From assembly GCA_014529385.2 (NCBI GenBank), contig CM043949.1:108125977-108189976 (forward strand): a DNA stretch of 64,000 bases. Direction: 5' to 3'. The DNA comes from Adiantum capillus-veneris (taxonomy: Eukaryota > Streptophyta > Polypodiopsida > Polypodiales > Pteridaceae). Under the pieces are notes generated by a model that was not told the origin of the DNA, searched no databases, and saw nothing but the letters and a program-made list of their open reading frames with translations. Below are positions 1-10,900 of the stretch, piece by piece; position 1 is the stretch's first letter; the number at the start of each line of letters is the position of its first letter. The translations under genes and the position numbers were made by a program.

Positions 1-32
1 AACAAATACAAAGATATTCAATAGAACCAACA

Positions 33-902
33 ATGAGAATAGCTATAGTTCTCAACATTACAAAAGGATCAATTGTCAGATGCAATGCTCTACTGGATAA
101 AGAAGAAAAATACAATATGGTTGTAGAGAACATCCAAAGGATCCTCTAGATCACTCCATGCAAACATGATAGCAAAACAATGCGAGGTTTACATACAAGT
201 AAAAAAGAAATGGTTGCTACCCTTAGAATCCAAAATCATGAGGAGCAGGTGAACTTTCAGGTGAAGCCTTCAAAGGAAATGCTTGCAGATGTCATCCTTG
301 TACATCAGTGGTTAGACCAACACAAGGCCTAAAAAGAAGAAAAAATGCTAATAATCTCTTCTCCAAGAGGTAGACATCAACAATTACAGGTACCGTTAAT
401 GCTAAATTCAGTGTTGTAGGAGTCACTAGAATCAAAGACAAATCGTGCAGACAAAGGTAAAGCTAAAGTGGAACTTCCACCGATTAGCAAAGAAGGTGTG
501 AAAGCATACACCTCTACATCAAAGAACCCTCATGGATCAACTTCTTCAAGCAAGTCAGGATTTCAAAACTTCAAGTCAAATGCTGACCCAACGAAAACCT
601 GCAAGGAGACACCCAGAAAAGCAAAGATATTTCAGCCAAAGTACTCAAGAAAGCAAAGGAAAGTCAAGCAAGTGTTTGTTCAAAACAATTTAATCAAAGT
701 CAATGATCCGGTTTGGATTAAAGACATGGAGTCAACACAAAAAGACAAACACATGGGATGGATAGCATCACAATGGAGCTTAAAGGAACATGAGTACTAT
801 GGAGGTAACATGCAGATATGGGTGCCAAAACCAGAGGTTAGGGCATATGAAGTAACTTCAAGTCCCTCCCAACAAAGAAGGCCCACAAGGTATCGACCTT
901 GA
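33..902 (+). pseudogene. Decayed 3' end of a Ty3/gypsy polyprotein: protease-like segment plus WVPK tail
   Basis: Read from about 33, the frame gives a retropepsin-like pattern: a hydrophobic strand, then ALLDKEE where an active-site D-T/S-G would be expected, then near 265-330 DVILVHQWLDQHK, which resembles the hydrophobic-L-G-x-x-W-L stretch closing plant Ty3 proteases. Stops interrupt it (for example near 147 and 330). An open stretch from 468 to 902 is basic, rich in Ser and Lys, and carries QIWVPKPEV near its end. The same order, a protease-like fold followed by a QIWVPK tail, recurs at 48001-48560 downstream of an integrase, so this is probably the end of a related element whose integrase lies left of the window. 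Homology to the other copy is by eye only. Confidence 0.5.
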
Positions 903-2118
903 CAATATCCTAGAATACCTAAGAAGCAGGTATACAACATAACAACATCGAAAGAGGCTAAAGTCTACCACAACTTTCAAGAGGATACATAAAAAAGATG
1001 GATCTCAAAGAGTCTTCCCCATGGACAAGGATTTTACACAAGATATACAAAGATTTGGCTATTAGTCAACCACAAGCCAACTGCAACTACACAAGACCTG
1101 CATGAAGATCTCAAGAGCTCAACAAGACCTAGAGCTCAACAAAGTCAACAAAGGAGTTACAAAGGTCATCAAGAGATTTGGATTCCTAAATCTTTCAATG
1201 CTCCTAGTCAAAAGCCAGATGCCAATAGCCAATAGAGGCCTACAACAACATCAAAGACTCCTATCAACAGGCCTACTTGGAGAATCAAACGGATAATGGA
1301 GTCTTCACAGTCAAAGAAACACAACCCAACCAACAAGAATGCCGATTCGAAGACAATAAAACAGGTATGGCAAAAGAAACCTTCAATGCCCATTTGGTCC
1401 TTCACTAATCCTCTTTTTGAGGATTTAAGCTTACTTTTACCTGAAGAAATGTTTGTAGTAAGCAAAAGAATGTGAAAATTCAAGTTGTCAAGGTGCAAAA
1501 AACACTCTTTGACATAGTCAGAGTCAAGTTGCCGAGCCATAAAATGAGAAAAGCATTAGTCTTAAAGCTTTAAGTCATATTAAACTTTGTGTTAAGAGTC
1601 GTAGTTATTAGGCTTACGCTCAAGCTGGAAGAGTTGAGCATATCTAAAGTCATATTGCTCATGTTGGATGAGATGAGCATAAAAGTCGAAGTCTATTAAC
1701 TTACAATTGATGGGGTGTCGCAGAGTCCAACACTCACGCACAGTGCATAGTAAGATGAGAGCACATATTCTTGTCAACGAAAACCATTCTTAAAGGGGTG
1801 CCATCTTGCAAAGCTATGTCATATGCTTTTATAGCTACACTATCTTTCTGAAGACCCCTCAAAATCCTTCTGGCACATCATATTGTTTTCCATGCATTTC
1901 TGTGTATGCATAAATAGGATGTCCCACCATTGGACATATGCATTAGACACTCCTTTTTGCTTCTATCAATGCACCTTGAGTGGACTACAACAGGAAAAAA
2001 ATGTTCCATCATGCTACCCTTTCATATTTGCTATCTCTATATTTCCATATCTATCAGCAAATAATCCTTTGAGTACTTAATTAATATTTTCTATGCTAAT
2101 AGTACTCCAATAATGCGC
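903..2118. other. Degenerate element remnant without an intact gene
   Basis: No complete gene is visible. A short open stretch at 1359-1475 on the plus strand (KQVWQKKPSMPIWSFTNPL) looks like a leftover of the same polyprotein tail. The rest is AT-rich with short unconvincing ORFs on both strands. It ends at the left edge of the LTR element, where GCGC (2115-2118) is the left copy of a candidate target duplication. Confidence 0.4.
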
Positions 2119-3811
2119 TGATAGCCGTTTTTCGGCTCTCTGTAATTGCCATAGTGAGTTATCTCACCCTATCAAATCACTCAAACACTGTGGTTACCCT
2201 CACCCTTTCACTGTATATAGGCGCGTGTGAGTTAGGGGACTTTTCCCATATCTCCTTACTGAAATAAAAAACCCTCAATTAGCTAGTTGAGCCAAAAAAA
2301 TAAAAAATATAAGTATATTATGGTCCATGCGTATGTAAATATTTCTTTGTATATAGGGCCTAAATAAAAGATTTTTCCATAATTATTTTGGTATTTATTT
2401 AAATATTTCTACCTAGGTGTGTGTTATTTATGCTCTGTACATTGCCTCACCATTACCACAATTTTTCTTATCATTTTTCATACTCTTTATTCCATATAGA
2501 AATATTTTCATGTAAGCTTCTCTTATATTTGGTGTAACTCCACCCCAACAAAAATCCAAAAAAACTAGTTTTATTTATGTGTATATTTTTTCACTATTGT
2601 GATTTTTCCCTTCCTACATCTATTTTGTTTTTTTTCTAACAAATTAGAACACCAAAAATATTTATCTTTTTATGGTAGCCTCATAATGAGAGAGATTTCT
2701 TTTGACACCTTTATATTTTTTCCACTTATATTATTTATATTTGACATGTACATATTTTTTAGACCCCTCAATATTTGATTTTCTTAGTTGTAGTATTCAC
2801 TTATATCATGATCTCAAGAATATCTTCAATTATAGACCTACCAAATAAGGTCAAGGGTAGGTGGCATGCATACATGCACTATGGAGGGCTCACTCTTGGA
2901 GGTATTCAAAAGAATCATCCAAAGAAGGACCCCACAAGGACTTTGTGCAGTGGAAAAAAACAGTCGGTTTTGCTGAATTTTTAAAGTTCACTTGCTCTCC
3001 AAATTTGAAAAGGTAATACAAACAAAAGTTGTAGCTCGTGGGCTGAACTTTTGCCTCAAATTTTTTCATATTTTTTTGAGCTACGAGCTGTGAGCTATGA
3101 TTTTATTAGAGGACCCCAGTTTTCCCATGCCATGCAGCCACACTCTCTCTTCCACTTTATCATTTTTCTCTTTCACACACACTTCTCCACTCATCATTCC
3201 CACCTCTCTCACCACTCCTCTCTGCACCCTACTCACCTTCTCCTCAACCTTGAAGAATAAGAGAAACCATGGTGAACTCATACCTCCCACACACAATTCC
3301 ATTCCAAAATTGACCACCTAGTCTCATTTTTCCTCCTCCAAATTACCCATATCTATCAAAAAACCACAAAATTGAGCCTCTTCTCTTAAAAGACAGCATC
3401 ATGGTGGTTGATTACTCAACTTCAATTACCTTGTCTCTCAAGGAAGGTCAAGAGTGGAGAAAAAATGTACCGTCAAAGCTAGTGGACCGTCAACAAGCAT
3501 CAAAATTGGCCCTACTCAAGACACTTGGAGCATCAACCTTGTAAGAAATCCACCTTTTCTTACCTCTTAAGAGTTTTTCTTCCTTATTTGTATCCTACAT
3601 GGATACTCCCATCGTAAATATCCAATTCCATTTGTAAATTAATACTAACTCTACTAACACTAACCCACTATGAAAAGTCCTATCACCTCCATTTCTCTCC
3701 TCTCTCTTTCCCCACCAACTTCTTGATAATTCCAAGCAAAAGAAATTAGATAAATTGCTGAAAATCTAACCCAACCATGGTTAGAGGAGTAACCCTAGCC
3801 TTCAAAATTGC

Positions 3812-3818
3812 TATAAAA
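3812..3818 (+). promoter_or_regulatory. Candidate LTR TATA box
   Basis: TATAAAA within the context GCTATAAAAGGAGGG, conserved at 13546-13552 in the 3' LTR. It lies about 1.06 kb before the end of the LTR, a plausible position for the U3/R promoter of a long plant LTR. No transcript evidence is available here. Confidence 0.55.
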
Positions 3819-4421
3819 GGAGGGTGTAGCTAGCACAAAAAAGGGGGGAGAAGAAAGAGCACTATGCTATAGCTTGAGAAGCCAAGCTCAACCTCTTGAG
3901 AAGGAGCTCTTGAGTGGAATCTCATTGGCATTAGGCATATGTATGTGTTGTATTAGGGGTGATTAGCAAGGGAACTCTATGCCATTGTAAGAGAGAGTGA
4001 TCATTCAATTGAGAGTAGGAAATCTGTCATTTCTCCTACTAGTGTAAGCCCAACATTTGCTGAATCAAGGAGGGTGAATTTGGACTAAACATGGATACCT
4101 TGTCTCCCTTCCAACGAGAAGTCATGGAAAATAATGATGTGTAAGTGTCTTGGTGTTTTATTTAAGTTCTTGATAGCTTGTCTTCGGGTATTGTTATCAA
4201 TTTAGCCATAAATCCCACATGCTGTAAGAGGGCGACAGGGTGGAGAGGACTCCCCTGGCCTTAAGACAGTGATTGGGGTGGATTTTTCCTTGTGATGTGT
4301 TGTGGTGTAATTTACTCAGGCTATGTTGAACAAATACTAATCTCACTTTGATTGGTCATGACAGATTTGTAAGAAGGCATTAGTGCAACAACCACCCCCT
4401 TCCCCCGTCTCTCTCTTTCTT

Positions 4422-4529
<108 letters not shown>

Positions 4530-4570
4530 TTGCTTGATCATTAACGATACACTTCAAAGCAGCCCGAGCA

Positions 4571-4614
<44 letters not shown>

Positions 4615-4876
4615 TTTTAGTGTGTGAGAGTGTTCCATTGGTGTTAGGGTTAGTGTAAATTCCTTCTTTGTTTGTGGGTTGCTCTAACGATTCTCCTCTT
4701 TTGCGTCCTAGTTCGCTCTTAAACTAGGTGGTGCCCCTTGTGTAGTTGGGATTTGGCTGTGGGTTTGTTGTTTTGGTTTGTGTTGTGTTGTGCCCCAACC
4801 CCATTGAGCAGCACGGGAGCCTTGAACGGTGTCTAGAGGTTGCTCTTCTTGTTGGCCGCCTCGGACTGCTTCAAAT

Positions 4877-4892
4877 TGGTGCCCCCACCGAG
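4877..4892 (+). other. Primer-binding site of the Tat-like element
   Basis: TGGTGCCCCCACCGAG begins three bases after the 5' LTR. The leading TGG would pair with a tRNA 3' CCA, and the 3' end implied is ...GGGGGCACCA. The tRNA species is not identified. Confidence 0.75.
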
Positions 4893-4952
4893 GAAAACAA
4901 CTCGTGTATGTTTTTGTGTAGGATCAACTTTTAGCATAGTCAAGTAGTTTGC

Positions 4953-5165
4953 ATGAATCACGAGAGTTTGTATGATCCTTTCATTCCCATTGCAAGGCAA
5001 AAGATACACATAATTGTTAGTACTAAGTTGCAATTTCAACGGGTAATTCGTAGGATTTTAGGTCCTCTTAGGTTAGCCGAGATAAACACTTCGGTAAATC
5101 CTTTTATTTTGCCTCCCATTAGGTACGATATTAGCTTGGACGTCTATATTTTTGTGTTATTTTAA
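4953..5165 (+). CDS. Pre-gag small ORF A1 (unrecognised, paralogue of A2)
   Basis: ATG-started frame of 70 codons between the primer-binding site and gag. I do not recognise a domain. By eye it aligns over most of its length with the next ORF (5187-5405): both have an N-terminal basic-hydrophobic part, an R-x-x-E-I-x-x-S-x-N-P motif, an ILP-x-I-x-Y segment and an almost identical end (DVYIFVLF here, DVHVFILF in A2). This shared pattern argues for real coding sequence that was tandemly duplicated inside the element. Function is unknown. It could be an exon rather than a whole gene, because ORFs before gag in Ogre-type elements are known to be expressed with splicing. Confidence 0.5.
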   Translation: MNHESLYDPFIPIARQKIHIIVSTKLQFQRVIRRILGPLRLAEINTSVNPFILPPIRYDISLDVYIFVLF

Positions 5166-5186
5166 GCATTAGAACATGCATAGGCC

Positions 5187-5405
5187 ATGGATAATGGCCC
5201 AGGAATAGAGGTTTTTTCCTTTCATTTTACTCCACACATTAGAATAAACGTTGCAATTAGTAGAAAGATCCATTTTCAACAACGAATGGTGTTCATGTTT
5301 GGTGCCCAAAGAGTAGGAGAAATTCTTGCATCACCAAACCCTGTCATTCTACCTCTCATCAACTACCACACTTCTTTTGATGTACATGTGTTCATTTTAT
5401 TTTAA
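5187..5405 (+). CDS. Pre-gag small ORF A2 (unrecognised, paralogue of A1)
   Basis: ATG-started frame of 72 codons, 21 bp after A1 ends. It matches A1 along its length, with the common elements R-V-G-E-I, S-P-N-P-V-I-L-P and the terminal DVHVFILF. Substitutions are spread and conservative while the frame is kept, which suggests past selection on protein sequence rather than a fresh DNA duplication. No known family recognised and no obvious membrane segment or signal peptide. Confidence 0.5.
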   Translation: MDNGPGIEVFSFHFTPHIRINVAISRKIHFQQRMVFMFGAQRVGEILASPNPVILPLINYHTSFDVHVFILF

Positions 5406-5431
5406 AATGAAGTGTAGCCCGACAAAATAGT

Positions 5432-5986
5432 GTGTATGTTTGTTTTTTCTTTGTCCAAGTTGTTACAAGAAACAAAAAAACGATCATTTGTTCTAACTGG
5501 GAATGTGTGTGCAGTGAAAGTTCAATCCTTAGAGATCTAGCTCTATTACCAATTGAGTTGCAGGAGCAAGTAGTAAGGCGTCTCCCTCATAACAAGAGGG
5601 TGGTGAAGTTAAGACGGAAGGTCCTACGCGTGGATTCCATTTTCCTCTTGTTGTTGAGCACTAAGGAAGACCGCGCATTCATCCAACTAGTGTGTGCCCT
5701 AAGATTGGTAAATAGAGTGAAATTTGGCGTTTGGCGAGTGCATTTCACCATTGAGGAAGACTCTTTAGGAAACCTGCGGCCAGAGTTCATGCTTCATAGA
5801 CTCACATTTGGTGAATTTTTCCCTCATTTGCGTCTTATTAATAGTCTTCCTTTCGCTTTCAACAAAGGAGATAGGGAGCTATTCAGAGCTTGTCTTAATA
5901 AAGAGAGCATAGAGAAGATTGCAAATTTGTATAAATTCTCATCCTTCTCTACTTTCTATGACACTTTGTTCATAGAGACATTGTAA
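5432..5986 (+). CDS. Pre-gag ORF B1 (unrecognised, paralogue of B2)
   Basis: Open frame of about 184 codons with no ATG near its start. A polypyrimidine stretch ending TTGTCCAAG at about 5460 looks like a splice acceptor, so this may be an exon. Its core starts LALLPIELQEQVVRRLPHN, then a stretch matching FIQLVCALRLVNRVKF, an RLTFGEFFPHLRLINSLPF block and an acidic-basic end. The same blocks occur in B2 in the same order. The opening LP-x-E-L-x-x-x-V-x-R-L-P resembles the first helix of an F-box, but the following conserved W/K positions are missing, so I do not call it one. Confidence 0.5.
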   Translation: MYVCFFFVQVVTRNKKTIICSNWECVCSESSILRDLALLPIELQEQVVRRLPHNKRVVKLRRKVLRVDSIFLLLLSTKEDRAFIQLVCALRLVNRVKFGVWRVHFTIEEDSLGNLRPEFMLHRLTFGEFFPHLRLINSLPFAFNKGDRELFRACLNKESIEKIANLYKFSSFSTFYDTLFIETL

Positions 5987-6032
5987 ATCTCTTTATGCTT
6001 TTGAATGATTTAACCATAATCCTAAGGAGTTT

Positions 6033-6491
6033 TTGTCCAGGAATTTTGTAGCACAAGTGGAGTCTTTAAATCTTGAAAACTTGATTGGACTTGATGAGGA
6101 TGTTCTTTATGAAATTGTGAGAAGGTTGCCTCACTCCGACTGTGTGGAACTCGAAGGAAAGGAGCTCCTAGTCAATTGCTACTTTCTCACGGCCTTCGAC
6201 GAGCATGAAGATCTAGTTTTTATACAAACCGCTTGTGCGTTGGAAATTGTAGAGCAAGTGCAATTTATCACTTGGGACGTGGTTGCTCTTTTGGATCCAG
6301 AAAACGAAGTTCTAGAGATTTCTGTTTATCGCCTTAGCTTTGAAGAATTTCAACCCTTCTTAGAGCTCATCAATAGTCTACCTTTTTGTTTTGATCAAAC
6401 AAATCGAGACCTCATTGAAGCTTGGATAGCTGAAGAAGAAAACCTAGAGTGGTATTTTTTTACTTCTTCATTTGCAGGCGAGTGGTTCTAA
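6033..6491 (+). CDS. Pre-gag ORF B2 (unrecognised, paralogue of B1)
   Basis: Open frame of about 152 codons, also without a start ATG. It is preceded by GTTTTTGTCCAG, a good acceptor-like sequence ending near 6040. It shares with B1 the blocks V-x-R-R-L-P-H, FIQTACALEIVEQVQF and RLSFEEFQPFLELINSLPF. B2 is strongly acidic where B1 is basic, for example EEENLEW near its end. It ends 49 bp before the gag ATG. Function unknown. The pair could have separated into acidic and basic partners, which is an inference only. Confidence 0.5.
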   Translation: MSRNFVAQVESLNLENLIGLDEDVLYEIVRRLPHSDCVELEGKELLVNCYFLTAFDEHEDLVFIQTACALEIVEQVQFITWDVVALLDPENEVLEISVYRLSFEEFQPFLELINSLPFCFDQTNRDLIEAWIAEEENLEWYFFTSSFAGEWF

Positions 6492-6540
6492 ATCTCTATT
6501 GTATCCCTTATTGTAACTCGTGTTGTAATCTTTCATAATA

Positions 6541-7380
6541 ATGGAGAGCCAACGCCAAATGTCTGGATATTCTCTTTTCTTTGGAGAGCCTGGAGAGGAT
6601 GCAGAATTATTTTTAGCAAATTTCAAGATGTCTTGCCGTATCAAGAGGATAGTAACCGATCAAGAACATGTAGAAATGTTTGAGGTGGTCCTTAGGAAAG
6701 ATGCTAGTACTTGGTTTGACTCTTTGCCTGAGGAAGTTAAGGGGAATTACACAGAAGTTTTGAATCATTTTAAGAGATACTTCTTTGATCCCCAAAACAC
6801 TCAAAAACTATGGCAAGACATTGTTTCTCATAAGCAAAAAGACTTAGATGACTACTACTTGTACAAGCAAGAGTTTCTACGTCTTTGGGCTCTATGGATA
6901 CGAAATGTTGCTAACCCTGGTGATGGTGCAGAATTTTTAAAGAAGGAGAGGTTCATAGCCGGACTCTTTCCTGACCTTAAGGTAAAAGTTGAGGCGGGTG
7001 CACCTGCTACTTTTGATGCAGCGGAAACTAGGGCTGCTGAGAAGTATAGGAAACTCAAGTGCTTAAGGGGAGAGGTTCCAATAGAAGGTCTTAGACCCAA
7101 AGGTAAGTCACAAGCATCAACATCTAGGGAGCTTCCTGAGGTAACGGCTGAAGTGATCGAGAAGTTAAATGAATCTTTAAGCAGCCTGTCAATTCACCTT
7201 GCACAAGCTGTAGGTCCAAAGGGACAAGCAAAGAAGTCAGAAGAGAGAGAGCCATGAACTAGGAGAGTCTTGCAATGTTGGAATTGCGGAGAGTCTGGAC
7301 ATGGGAAGTATAATTGTCCTTGGCCCCGTGGAGAGCCAGGGAGACCTAACTTGAATTACCCAGTGATGATGCAGGAGAAG
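6541..7380 (+). pseudogene. gag: gag: capsid-like domain plus zinc knuckle, split by a TGA
   Basis: From the ATG at 6541 the product resembles plant retrotransposon Gag: FFGEPGEDAELFLANFKMSC at about residue 14, then W-F-D-S-L-P, a Y-K-Q-E-F block and ERFIAGLFPDLK. A TGA at 7255-7257 ends the frame after 238 residues, but the same frame continues beyond it into a perfect CCHC zinc knuckle, CWNCGESGHGKYNC (C-x2-C-x4-H-x4-C), at about 7273-7320. The stop would be an Arg codon (CGA) after one transition. The frame is then lost near 7380 and resumes one frame over, so a small indel follows. Gag packages element RNA; this copy could not make full Gag without read-through. Confidence 0.8.
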
Positions 7381-7967
7381 GAGCTGGTCAACAACCAAGG
7401 CTTCTACAAAGGCCAAATGGACCAAGACCACCTCCACAAGGGGTAGAAGGAGTTCCACCTTTGCCAGATCCAAATGTGCATGTGGTAGAGGTGACAAATT
7501 CAAATGAGGTTGACATGGAAGCCAATGGCATTAAGCATGCCTGAGGAAAAGATAAAGAGAAAGAAGGAGTCACATCACAGAGTGACCATGGACAAGGCAA
7601 GAAGGCAAAGGAAACAAAGGAAACCAAGAGGACTCGACGTCGTATCAACCTCCAAGACTTCCCTCTTGGACATGGTATGGATCCGTACAACTTGTTGGAA
7701 GACATGAGAGGTAAGGGTCCTGATATTTCATGGCCTCAATTTCTTGCATTATGTCCACAAGTTAGGAGGGATTTAACAAGGGCAGTTAGCACTAGGAGAA
7801 AGGTAAAAGAGAGTGTGCCTGTTGTAAAAATTGCACAAGCTGAAATGAATGAGGACATTACACCGATGATAGACTGTTACATCAAAGGAAGATTGGTTAG
7901 GAAAGGTCTAGTGGATGGGGGTGCACAAATTTGCATCATAACAGAGGGACTCATGTAAAGACTAGGC
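7381..7967 (+). pseudogene. gag-protease linker and first half of protease, with TGA and TAA stops
   Basis: After the frameshift, a Pro/Gln-rich linker (PRPPPQGVEGVPPLPDPN) leads into a basic Lys/Glu stretch, then DPYNLLEDMRGKGPDISWPQ, typical of the region between Gag and protease in plant Ty3 elements. The protease begins near 7860 with an active-site-like GLVDGGAQICII, where DTGA would be expected: the second residue is Gly, not Thr or Ser. Stops lie at 7542-7544 (TGA) and 7956-7958 (TAA). Both could come from Arg or Gln codons by one C-to-T change. Confidence 0.65.
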
Positions 7968-10900
7968 ATGCACATCCATGAGACACCTGAAATCAAAGTC
8001 AAGATGGCAAACAATAGCAAGGCTAGGTGTGTAGGCATTTGTAAAAATGTCTTTGTAGAGGCCTTTGGCATTAAGAAAGCGGTGGATTTTTATGTTATGT
8101 CGACCAAGGGAAGTGGTTATCCATTTATCCTAGGAAGACCATGGCTAATGAAAATGCGAGCTTTGCAGGATTGGGAGAGTGGGAAATTAATTTGCAGGAA
8201 TGACAATCATAAGAAGGTTGTCTTTGACATGAAGGAGCAACGCCAAGAGGAGCTCCGTGAAGAATCATCTCAAAGTGAGACGGAAGAAGGTTGGACCGAT
8301 AGCACTTCAGAAGAAGAAAGTAGCGATAGCATTACTGAAGAGGAGTCTTCCATCGAAGTCATGGGGGTAAGGTTTAAGCCAAGCAACCAAGAGACCTCTT
8401 GTCAAGGCTTGGAGGAGGTAGGTCCTCAAGAGAACGAAGGTGTTCAAGATGAAGGGATGCTGGAAGGTATGCTATCAACAACACTTACAAAGGATGAAAG
8501 AGAGGAGTTTAAATGTGTGCTAAGGAAGTTTCCTAGGCTTTTTGCTAAAGACTACACCGACGTACGTGGGGTAGATGTTGTTCAACACAAGATTGAGTTA
8601 AAGCCTGAGGCCACACCTAAAGCTCAGAAGCTACGAAGGCTAGGAGTTATAAAGGAGCAGGCTCTACTCAAGGAGGTAAGAAAGCTTCTAGCAGCAGGTT
8701 TCATTTATCTAGTGGAGAATTCAGAGTGGGTCTCTCTTGTTGTTGTCACTCCTAAGAAAAATGGCAAGTGGAGGGTGTGTGTGGATTACCGTCCCCTCAA
8801 TGAGGCAACAAAAAGAGATCAGTTTCCCCTCCCATTCCAGGATGAGATACTAAATGAGGTAGCTGGTCATGAGAAGTACACTGTGTGCGATGGTTACTCA
8901 GGTTACTTTCAAATAGGGATTGCATTGGAGGATCAATTGAAAACAACCTTTATCACTCCTTGGGGTTGTTATGCTTTTAGATTCATGCCATTTGGTCTGA
9001 CAAATGCTCCTGCAACATTCCAACGTTTCATGAATATGGTGTTTCAAGCATTCTTTGGAAAGTCAATTAGGGTGTTCATTGATGATTTCTGTATTTATAG
9101 CTCAAAATCATTGCATCTACAAAGGGTAGAAGAAGGTTTAAAGAAGCTCTACGACATGGGAGGTCAACTCAACCCCGACAAGTGCCATATAGGTGAGGAT
9201 GAAGTAATCTTGCTTGGTCATAAAGTTTCTTACAAAGGCATTGAAGTGGATCCTTCAAAGGCAAAGGCTCTTATTGAGCTACCATCACCCAAGAGTCTTA
9301 AGGAGGTCATCTCATTCATTCAAAAGGTGAAGTATATGTCACGCTTCATTCACTTAGCCTTGGAGTTACTTCACCCTTTGCAAAAGTTGACACAACAAGT
9401 AGAATTTGCATGGTCTGATGAGCTTGAAGAGTACTTTTGTAACATTAAAGCCATTTTGTCAGAGCTACCAACACTCATGCCTCCTTGTTGGGAGTACACA
9501 TTCTTTGTTAGCTCTAGTGCTGGGAAAGAAACAATTGGTGCAATTTTGTTACAACAAGATCCCTATAGTACCAGGATGCGGCCCATCTACTTTGCTAGTA
9601 GGGTCATGAATGCTTTGGAGAGAGACTACACAGAAGCAGAACTCATGATGCTTTCTCTCATGTTTGCGGTGAGAAAGTTTAGATCCTACCTGCTACCAAA
9701 ACCTTTTGTAATTCTCACTGCAAAAAATTTGTTCCCTTGGGTGTCATCTCAAATGAATCTTAGTACTAGGATCTCAAAGTGGATTATGGAGTTGCAAGAG
9801 TTCCAATACTCTTTCAAGGTAGAAGATAGTGTGCGTGCACAATTGGCAGGGATTCTCACTTATAGGGTACATGAGAAGGAAATTAAGGTGCCTCAAGTAA
9901 AGACCCTACCATTGCCACCACCAAAAATTATTCCCAATGCTTTTACCTTGTTCTTTGATGGAGCTTTTCGACGAGCCATAGGGAAAGCAGGGGGAGGGCT
10001 AGTGTTGCTCAACCCAAGTGGAGAGGTGGTCATGAAAGAGAAGGTCAATCTACTAGGTTCAACTAACAACAATGAAGCAGAATACGACACACTACTTCAT
10101 GGTTTGAAGATGTGCATTGGCCAAGGGATAAAACGTCTCATGGTAAAGGGAGATGCACTTCTCATTGTTAAACAGATTTTAGGCATTTGGGCATGCAAGA
10201 ATGAAAGCTTAAGGACAAAAGTTTATGCCATTCGTAGGATGTTTAATCAGTTTGAAGAAGTGCAACTATATCATATTCCGAGGAAACAAAATGAAGATGC
10301 CGATATACTTGCACAACAAGCAGTTACATGTGTTGAGAGAGAAGTGCAGGTCATCATGGTGGCAGCAGCTGTCAAGCAACCGAGATACCAGGGATTTGAG
10401 TCATTGGATCCCATTATTGGCTACATTTTGGAGGGTGAGTTTCCACCAGACTTCACAAAAGCTCAGAAGAGGAGACTCATGAAGAAGGCAAGCATGTATA
10501 TCTTCCTAGAAGGCTCCCTCTATCAAAGAGGGAAGGATAAAGTGTGCAGAAGAGTACCAACTATCGCGGAAATTCCAGCCATTCTAAAAGGTTTGCATGA
10601 AGAGGCATGTGGTGGTCATTTTTCCCAAGAATTAACTGTGAAGAAGATTTTGCTTGTGGGGTATGTTTGGCCAAGCTTGCATGTGGACGTTCAACATTGG
10701 TGTAAAAGCTGTCACAATTGTCAGATAAATGGAAATAGAAGGTTGGTGCATGGCGGGAGGCAAATAGTTCTTGAAAATGGACCCTTTGAAAAGTGGGGCA
10801 TTGATGCTATGGGTCCTCTGCCTAGGACAAAAAATGGTAAACTCTACATTCTAGTGGCTGTAGACTATATGACTAGGTGGGTGGAAGCTCAAAGTGTGGC

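Noticed and set aside
1208..1777. Minus-strand ORFs of 110 and 61 codons
   Set aside because: No domain; they overlap the better plus-strand remnant at 1359-1475.
3051..3321. Overlapping ORFs on both strands, repeated at 12816-13056
   Set aside because: They lie within the two LTRs, are short, lie opposite one another and show no domain. Their repetition reflects the LTR pair.
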